This document shows, piece after piece, positions 12,569 to 17,406 of a DNA stretch of 17,406 nucleotides. The notes beneath the pieces are model-generated. The model made no database searches. It was not told the origin of the DNA and saw only the letters and a list, made by a program, of their open reading frames with translations. This DNA is from Candidatus Collierbacteria bacterium CG_4_9_14_3_um_filter_43_16 (lineage in GTDB: Bacteria > Patescibacteriota > Microgenomatia > UBA1400 > MFAQ01): assembly GCA_002789895.1 (NCBI GenBank), contig PFUC01000047.1, positions 1 through 17,406 of the forward strand. Direction: 5' to 3'. Numbering within the stretch: the stretch's first letter is position 1; every line of letters begins with the position of its first letter. Made by a program: the position numbers and the translations under genes.

Positions 12569-13302
12569 TGCCTCTTTCCTCTCTACACACAATCTATCTC
12601 ACACTTTCTATACTGATAGCTTGGTTCTGGAGCAGCAATTCAAGCCTCAACCCTTACAATCTTCAGCTCACTGCGGCCCTCACCTTACTCTATTTCGGCT
12701 TTAAATTTTTCTCACGATTCTCTAATCAAAAGGCCTTGAACATGCCTTCTACCCTCATTCTAAACACCATTTGTCTCTTATTGGTTTTCTCCACTGGGGG
12801 TCTCGTCTCACCCTTATTTTTTCTTTTAGATCTTCTTTTCTTTGCTATCGCCCTTCTTTTTGAACCCGTCCAGGCAGCGGTCGCCTCTTTTCTAATCGTG
12901 TTTATTTTTTCTTCTCAAAACTATTCCAGCCTGAACACGGATAAGATTATTAATCTATTTTCCTTGATTCTCATGACACCCATAGCCGTAATCTTCTCCC
13001 GTAATTTTCTCGAAGTTCTCGAGAGTAAGGGCAAAATCAAAGTTTTAGAAACCGCTCTCCACGAAACTGAAGCCGAAAGTCTTCTTTGGATATCCCGGCA
13101 AGCCAAACCCTCATTGGCTTCTGTCTTAAACTCCACCACAGATTTAGTCATGTATTTCAATTCCAAAGGCAGAGAGCTCCTTCTCCCACCAGCCATTGTT
13201 GAGAAATTAAAATCCATCCAAACAGATATGATTACGCTTTATTCCTCAGCCAACTCACTAGAAAAAACCATAGAAAATGAGTCCGATAAGATCAAATTAT
13301 AA
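12568..13302 (+). CDS. Multi-pass membrane protein with degenerate kinase-like tail
   Basis: This 244-residue protein has about 4-6 hydrophobic segments between residues 5 and 145 (for example LHTIYLTLSILIAWFW and SPLFFLLDLLFFAIALLF). A cytoplasmic helical tail follows (about 146-244). The tail has a coiled-coil-like stretch (SKGKIKVLETALHETEAES), then LLWISRQAKPSLASVLNST, which resembles the layout of a histidine-kinase dimerisation helix. The phospho-accepting histidine is not seen and no ATPase domain follows. It may therefore be a signalling remnant, a scaffold or an unrelated membrane protein. It stands just upstream of the surface-protein modules on the same strand. The start is set by the promoter spacing; there is no Shine-Dalgarno. 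Confidence 0.75.
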   Translation: MPLSSLHTIYLTLSILIAWFWSSNSSLNPYNLQLTAALTLLYFGFKFFSRFSNQKALNMPSTLILNTICLLLVFSTGGLVSPLFFLLDLLFFAIALLFEPVQAAVASFLIVFIFSSQNYSSLNTDKIINLFSLILMTPIAVIFSRNFLEVLESKGKIKVLETALHETEAESLLWISRQAKPSLASVLNSTTDLVMYFNSKGRELLLPPAIVEKLKSIQTDMITLYSSANSLEKTIENESDKIKL

Positions 13303-13458
13303 ACTTAATATATCAACAAAATGTTCGGGTTTCCTCAGTCCTCTCAAGCACCAATCGCTACTATATCATCAGGCCATATTGTGACTGTACAAAATACATC
13401 AAAAGCAGTCAATTCACACTCATCCAACACTCAAAGTCATCCTTCAAATCATTTAATC

Positions 13459-13490
13459 TTGACATTTTTCTCCGGATCAAGACTTATATT
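13459..13490 (+). promoter_or_regulatory. Promoter of the first surface-protein gene
   Basis: A perfect TTGACA (13459-13464) is followed after 20 bp by TATATT (13485-13490). The spacing is long, though overlapping hexamers such as CTTATA at 13483 shorten it. The -10 ends 7 nt before ATG 13498, which is the start of a signal peptide. This shows that the longer reading from ATG 13321 is probably not used. Confidence 0.55.
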
Positions 13491-13497
13491 ATATGTT

Positions 13498-14202
13498 ATG
13501 ACAACCATTGTTTTCACGCTTTATTTTCACCCCCAGGTTTACGCCGATAATCTGTTTTCTCCTTCTTTTGAAATTGACATGGGAACTATCAATATCACCG
13601 GAGGAAACAAAACCTCCGCCACTTATCGCCTTTCGGACACGGTGGGACAAACAGCTCAAGGACAATTCAACTCTAGCGGCTATATTATAAAAGCTGGATT
13701 TCAATACGTTCGCGAACTCACCCCTTTTACTTTCACCATCTCAAATCTGGATCTCAACTATGGCAGTCTCGTCCCAGGAACACCTAGTCTCCTCACCAAC
13801 ATTCTAACCGTTACCACCGGCAGTGCTTATGGGTATACTGTTAAAGTCCTCGAAGATCACCCTCTGCGTATCTCAAACGGAAGTACTACCATTGCCGATA
13901 CTTCCTGCAATTTGGCCTCTGCTTGTACTCAAACTGACGCTACCGTCTGGGACGACAATACCCGTTATGGCTTCGGCTACAACATTCAGGGCACCGATGT
14001 CGATACAGCTGACTTCGTCGACAATACTTATTTCCGTCCCTTTCCCATTCAAGATATCGATTCGCCGGCCACAGTCATGAGCCGGTCCGGCATCGCCACC
14101 GCCTCCGCCGCCACTGTTACCTACAAAATAAATATTGCTGGCTCCCAAGCCACCGGCACCTACCAAAATAATATTCAATATATAGCCATCCCCTCATTCT
14201 AA
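13498..14202 (+). CDS. Secreted WxL-like surface protein (small)
   Basis: This is a 234-residue protein from ATG 13498. The signal peptide MTTIVFTLYFHPQVYA is followed by the mature start DNLFSPSFEID. The frame extends back to ATG 13321 (293 residues), but those residues are polar and low-complexity, have no ribosome site, and precede a promoter. The first domain contains INITGGNKTSATYRLSDTVG. The C-terminal beta-rich domain has a GYGFGY-like pattern (DDNTRYGFGYNIQG) and ends with AGSQATGTYQNNIQYIAIPSF. The same ending pattern (G-Y-x-N-x-I-x-Y-x-A) closes the larger protein at 15356-16792. It resembles WxL-type cell-surface domains, although the WxL motif itself is not present. Its partner is the DUF916-like gene downstream. 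Confidence 0.75.
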   Translation: MTTIVFTLYFHPQVYADNLFSPSFEIDMGTINITGGNKTSATYRLSDTVGQTAQGQFNSSGYIIKAGFQYVRELTPFTFTISNLDLNYGSLVPGTPSLLTNILTVTTGSAYGYTVKVLEDHPLRISNGSTTIADTSCNLASACTQTDATVWDDNTRYGFGYNIQGTDVDTADFVDNTYFRPFPIQDIDSPATVMSRSGIATASAATVTYKINIAGSQATGTYQNNIQYIAIPSF

Positions 14203-14231
14203 AAATGAATAAGATGACCTCACTCCATTAT

Positions 14232-14372
14232 CGTCATTGCGAGTCACAAAGTGCCGAAGCAATCCCCGCCATTACGGGAACGCCCAAACTACTTCTTAAA
14301 TCTCAATATCGGAGATTTACCCCTTCGGGTATCAGCGAGCCCCAGTTCGAAGTACCGAAATTCGCAATGACG
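14232..14372. repeat. Dispersed GTCATTGCGAG-type repeat inside module 1
   Basis: This 141-bp element is bounded by CGTCATTGCGAG (14232-14243) and the inverted CGCAATGACG (14363-14372). Inner segments CCGAAGCAATCCCCGCC and GTACCGAAATTCGCAATGACG match the copy at 9571-9692. It fills the gap between the first surface gene and its partner. Its last bases supply the in-frame ATG (14367) that precedes the partner's signal peptide. Confidence 0.85.
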
Positions 14373-15359
14373 ATATTACTACTTATTATCTTTCTGACAT
14401 CTGTCATCTGTCATCCACCTTCCGCCTCCGCTTCTAGCTACGGAGTTTCTCTTACTCCTCCTTTACTCCGAGTCAATATCAAACCCGGAAAATCAATTAC
14501 TCAAGTCTTTACTATTTCCAATCTAAATAACGAAGATAAACTACTAGTGGCCAGGATAGTTCCTTTTACTCAGTCAGATGACAGGGGAAACCCGAGTATT
14601 GATATGAAATCAAATCCCTCTTGGCTCAATTATTTTGGTTTAGCCAACACTCATATAAAGCTCGGTTCTCCTTTCACGGTCAAAGCAAAATCCTCCGAAC
14701 AGCTGATTCTCGCCCTTTCGGTACCGGCCAACGCGATTCTCAGAGATCTCTACTCCACTCTTCTTATCTCCACCTACTCCAACATCTCTAGTCCCAAATT
14801 CCAAGGCAGTCAGGTAAGCGCCGCTATCGGAGCCAATCTCCTCGTGACTTTGCACTCGGACATCAACCCACCTACTATCCTAAAGATAAGCAGTATCCTT
14901 CCCAATACGGGAGCTTTTTTCAAAGTTGGAAATATCTACTTCGTCGACAACATCACCCCCCTCTCTTTTTCCACCTCCGTTAAAAACGAGGGTAACTTCA
15001 CCTCCGAAACAAAAGGTATTTTCAAAGTTACCGGCCAAAATAACACTCCTACATATCTTGAAGGAATTTTACCGGTTTATGTCATCTCCAACACCCAAAG
15101 AATTCTTCTTAATTCTGAAGGGAGAAATTTTTCCTTCAGCCCCAATTTAAGCCAAATCGGTTTTTATAAAATCATCGTACAAATAAACTCCGAAAACTCC
15201 CATACCGAAAACTCCATTGACATCTTTTTCTTCCCTTTTAAGATCATGGCCGGGCTGATTTTTGCCTCAATATTTTTAACAGTCATTCTCCGCACAAACA
15301 AAACACAGAAGATAGTTGACAGGGGGGGGAGGAACATGAAATATTTAACGTATATATGA
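14367..15359 (+). CDS. Secreted, membrane-anchored DUF916-like (WxL-interacting) protein
   Basis: From ATG 14367 the product has 330 residues. The signal peptide MTILLLIIFLTSVICHPPSASA comes first. The mature part SYGVSLTPPLLRVNIKPGKS opens an immunoglobulin-like domain, and a second beta domain runs to about residue 300. A C-terminal membrane helix (IMAGLIFASIFLTVIL) is followed by a basic tail. This is the layout of DUF916/WxL-interacting proteins, which in Gram-positives bind both peptidoglycan and WxL partners. Reading from ATG 14205 would add 54 residues translated from the dispersed repeat ahead of the signal peptide, which is unlikely to be functional. The start codon itself lies in the repeat end. 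No Shine-Dalgarno is present. The stop overlaps the next ATG (ATGA). Confidence 0.78.
   Translation: MTILLLIIFLTSVICHPPSASASSYGVSLTPPLLRVNIKPGKSITQVFTISNLNNEDKLLVARIVPFTQSDDRGNPSIDMKSNPSWLNYFGLANTHIKLGSPFTVKAKSSEQLILALSVPANAILRDLYSTLLISTYSNISSPKFQGSQVSAAIGANLLVTLHSDINPPTILKISSILPNTGAFFKVGNIYFVDNITPLSFSTSVKNEGNFTSETKGIFKVTGQNNTPTYLEGILPVYVISNTQRILLNSEGRNFSFSPNLSQIGFYKIIVQINSENSHTENSIDIFFFPFKIMAGLIFASIFLTVILRTNKTQKIVDRGGRNMKYLTYI
15316..15347 (+). promoter_or_regulatory. Candidate promoter with a G8 tract in the spacer
   Basis: A perfect TTGACA (15316-15321) is followed directly by eight G (15322-15329) and, after 20 bp in total, by TATTTA (15342-15347), 8 nt before ATG 15356. The 20-bp spacing equals that of the promoter at 13459. 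Loss of two or three G would bring it to the optimal 17-18 bp. GGAGG at 15328-15332 followed by ATG 15336 could instead drive a 7-codon leader ORF ending in the ATGA overlap with the next gene. Confidence 0.45.
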
Positions 15360-16792
15360 AACTCAAACGTATTATTGTTGCCGCCTCTGTCGTCACTGTT
15401 TTGGTAGTTTCTTCTCTGTATCATCCCTCACAGATTAACTCAGCCAACTTAGGTGTGGTCAAAGACACTCTCCAAACCTCTCGTCTTTCTTTTGCGGGCA
15501 GAGTTAAATCCCCAACTGTATCCGGTAGTTCCCATGTTTGGATATACACTGCCAGTGCCGCCGAGTTCTATTCTGTTTCCACCGCCGGTCTCAAGGTTGG
15601 TGATGTTCTCACCATCGGTACTGCCTCATACACGGTTGATTCTATCGTTGATGCCGACGAGTTCACTGTCACCACCAATCTGGCCGTCGGAGATGCCGAC
15701 GATACTGACGTCATCTACTTCAAATCCAAACCTCAGCACGTCATCACTTTCACCACGGCTTCTTCCATCGCCAGTGGTTTCTTCCGTGTCCTTATCCCCG
15801 CTGCCACTTCAAGCTTCAACGACGTCGCCCCAGATTCTACCGGTTTTGATTTTGCCAGCGGTGTTGCCGGCACGGCTTCAGACGTCTCCGGTTATACCTT
15901 TGTCACCCCCGTCGCCACCGTCTCCGGAGGCACCAACTGTCCTTCCGGCTGGCACTGTCTCGAATATCACTACACCGGCACGGGTGGTATAGGCACGGCC
16001 ATTACTCTAAATATTGGTGCGACTGCTGGCACGAATACCCCCATTGCTCCTGCTCCCAAGTCCGGCCATGCCGAAGGCACCGCTGATACTTACTCCTTTA
16101 AGGTTCAAAACTTCATCAACGGCTCAGACCCCACCGGCACCCCAACCGATCAATCCACCGGTAAGATCGGTGTCATCGAATCCGTTCGCGTCACCGCCAC
16201 CGTCGATCCTACCATCAGTTTCTCCATCGCTGGCATCGCTTCTGGTGCCAATCCGTGTGGTACCGGTGCTACCAACCAGACCGACGTCAGTACCGTCACC
16301 GGAGTCAACGCCCCCCTCGCCGTCCCTTTTGGCACCCTCACTCTAAATACCTTTATGGATGCCGCCCATCTTCTTACTATTTCCACTAATGCTTCCAATG
16401 GTTATGTCGTCACCACTCAGGAAAATGACCAAATGGGTAAAGACGGGGGTACTACCCCATTTATTATCGACACCACCGGGGATAATGGTACTGCCAACGA
16501 AACTACTTCCGATACCTGGGACACCGCCGCCGCTCACCCCGGTTTTGGCTATACCCTAAAAGCAGTTTCCGGAGCCACCGTTCCTTTTACCAGTACCGGC
16601 ACTACCTTTAACGTCAGAACCTTCCCCTCTATCGCCGATCCGGACTCACCCCTCGTTCAAACCATCATGTCCAGTACCAGCACTTCGGACGCCCACACTG
16701 CCAACGTCTGTTACCGCGTCACGGTTGCCGCCACTCAAGCTGCCGGTGATTACGAAAACCAGATTACGTATACAGCCACCGCCAGTTTCTGA
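15356..16792 (+). CDS. Large secreted WxL-like surface protein
   Basis: This 478-residue protein has a signal peptide (MKLKRIIVAASVVTVLVVSS...). The extracellular part is rich in Thr, Ser, Gly, Ala and Asp and poor in Lys, with no anchor at the end. Residues about 50-125 hold a small beta unit (VGDVLTIGTASYTVDSIVDADEFTVT). A middle domain with a CPSGWHC cysteine pair follows (about 197-203). The last 170 residues parallel the small surface protein: NGYVVTT, DTWDTAAAHPGFGYTLKA, then the ending TVAATQAAGDYENQITYTATASF. It is a paralogue with the same partner arrangement. G+C is visibly higher than in the 6-9 kb region. A role in cell-cell or host contact is inference. The dispersed repeat begins right after its TGA stop. 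Confidence 0.8.
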   Translation: MKLKRIIVAASVVTVLVVSSLYHPSQINSANLGVVKDTLQTSRLSFAGRVKSPTVSGSSHVWIYTASAAEFYSVSTAGLKVGDVLTIGTASYTVDSIVDADEFTVTTNLAVGDADDTDVIYFKSKPQHVITFTTASSIASGFFRVLIPAATSSFNDVAPDSTGFDFASGVAGTASDVSGYTFVTPVATVSGGTNCPSGWHCLEYHYTGTGGIGTAITLNIGATAGTNTPIAPAPKSGHAEGTADTYSFKVQNFINGSDPTGTPTDQSTGKIGVIESVRVTATVDPTISFSIAGIASGANPCGTGATNQTDVSTVTGVNAPLAVPFGTLTLNTFMDAAHLLTISTNASNGYVVTTQENDQMGKDGGTTPFIIDTTGDNGTANETTSDTWDTAAAHPGFGYTLKAVSGATVPFTSTGTTFNVRTFPSIADPDSPLVQTIMSSTSTSDAHTANVCYRVTVAATQAAGDYENQITYTATASF

Positions 16793-16832
16793 CGTCATTG
16801 CGAGGAGTGAAACGACGTGGCAATCTCACTCC
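16793..16832. repeat. Dispersed GTCATTGCGAG-type repeat inside module 2 (half copy)
   Basis: CGTCATTGCGAGG starts at 16793, the base after the TGA stop of the surface gene. The arms GGAGTGA (16804-16810) and TCACTCC (16826-16832) form a hairpin. The segment CAATCTCACTCCAC resembles GGTCTCACTCCAC near 9559. It lacks the inverted far end seen in the other two copies. Confidence 0.75.
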
Positions 16833-16853
16833 ACCAAACAAAATAACAAAAAA

Positions 16854-17406
16854 ATGAAAAAAACTGCCCTTACCTTCTCCGCTTTTCTCTCAATTGTCAT
16901 CCTCGCGCAGGCGGGGATCCATCCCATTCTCGCCCAATCCGTCATCACTGCTATACCTCCTCGGCTCTTACTCCAAGGCAAACCAGGTGAAACCATCACC
17001 GCCCAATTAAAAGTTAGAAATGACTCTGAGGAAGCCCAAAACTATTCGGTAGCCGTAGAAGACTTCATTGTTTACGACAAACAGGGAACCCCGATCCCCG
17101 TCGCCAACTCCGCCGGCAATCGCTGGTCTCTTGCCTCCTGGGTCTTAGCCCCAGACATGATCCCTGTCGATACCAAAACTACCCAAGTCGTTAATATTAA
17201 AATCAAAGTTCCCTTGACCGCTCTCCCCGGTGGCCACTATGCCATGCTCACATATATGCCAAATGCAGATGTTAAACCGGGACAAATGAAAAAAACTGCC
17301 GCCATCATTGGCCAGAGAGTCGGTACCCTTATTTACTTCACCGTTTCCGGCCCCGTTACCGAAAAGTTAAACATCCTCAAATTCTCCGTCCCTCAATTTT
17401 CCGAAC
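16854..17406 (+). CDS. DUF916-like secreted partner protein, 3' end beyond window
   Basis: The first 184 residues are visible. The signal peptide MKKTALTFSAFLSIVILAQA is followed by the mature part near AQSVITAIPPRLLLQGKPGE, then the opening of an immunoglobulin-like domain (TITAQLKVRNDSEEAQNYSV). The stretch NRWSLASWVLAPDMIPVD, then KIKVPLTALPGGHYAMLTYM and VGTLIYFTVSG, matches the DUF916-type pattern of an ordered beta sandwich with a PGGHYA strand. It occupies the same place behind the large surface gene as 14367-15359 does behind the small one. No Shine-Dalgarno lies before the ATG. The sequence upstream is A-rich, and the repeat at 16793 separates the two genes. Confidence 0.82.
   Translation, partial: MKKTALTFSAFLSIVILAQAGIHPILAQSVITAIPPRLLLQGKPGETITAQLKVRNDSEEAQNYSVAVEDFIVYDKQGTPIPVANSAGNRWSLASWVLAPDMIPVDTKTTQVVNIKIKVPLTALPGGHYAMLTYMPNADVKPGQMKKTAAIIGQRVGTLIYFTVSGPVTEKLNILKFSVPQFSE

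Noticed and set aside
13321..13497. N-terminal extension of the first surface protein from ATG 13321
   Set aside because: The residues are low-complexity and polar with no ribosome site. A TTGACA-type promoter and a proper signal peptide start lie downstream at 13459-13498.
14205..14366. 54-residue extension of the DUF916-like protein from ATG 14205
   Set aside because: It is translated from the dispersed repeat and would put a cytoplasmic segment before a signal peptide.

Overview
The window looks like part of a Candidate Phyla Radiation (Patescibacteria) genome, perhaps Microgenomates-like. The grounds are a comEA-comEC-MBL competence cluster, a DUF4143 ATPase, a Hsp70-like fragment, envelope proteins resembling WxL and WxL-interacting (DUF916) proteins, a tRNA without encoded CCA, and GC-rich mini-hairpins and GTCATTGCGAG repeats between genes. 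TGA ends genes here (for example at 16790-16792), so the UGA=Gly code of Gracilibacteria/SR1 is unlikely. The phylum call is inference from gene content.

Layout. 1-1165: the 5' part of tRNA-Ala(GGC) on the minus strand, a predicted lipoprotein with its own promoter and terminator, and a complete tRNA-Ala(CGC). 1303-2106: an autoregulated-looking Phd/RelE toxin-antitoxin operon with a third zinc-ribbon gene. 2139-4946 (minus): an M16 peptidase and an AAA/DUF4143 ATPase, plus a possible 35-residue ORF. 5004-5452: a small membrane-anchored protein. 5471-5921 (minus): a broken N-terminal piece of a Hsp70-like gene. 6023-7053: a NUDIX hydrolase and an unknown protein. 7050-9181 (minus): a radical SAM/methyltransferase operon. 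9224-9692: mini-hairpins and a dispersed repeat. 9721-12315 (minus): DNA-uptake genes comEA, comEC and a separate metallo-beta-lactamase (MBL) part of ComEC. 12531-17406: a membrane protein, then two consecutive modules, each a WxL-like surface protein followed by a DUF916-like secreted partner. The second partner runs off the window.

Most notable: (a) the radical SAM operon appears broken at two simple repeats. An (AG)5 tract separates a small PqqD/RRE-like N-terminal domain from the radical SAM core. An A6 tract separates the first 40 residues of the methyltransferase from its SAM-binding motif. This is either slippage-controlled, decaying, or mis-assembled. (b) Many genes have a -10 box 6-7 nt before the ATG and no Shine-Dalgarno, which predicts leaderless mRNAs. 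(c) The tandem surface modules carry related repeats in their internal spacers, and a G8 tract lies in a candidate promoter spacer of the larger surface protein. (d) ComEC and Hsp70 also show frame damage, so the stretch 5.5-10.6 kb needs read-level verification.

All family assignments come from motif recognition by eye. No database search or structure prediction was run.
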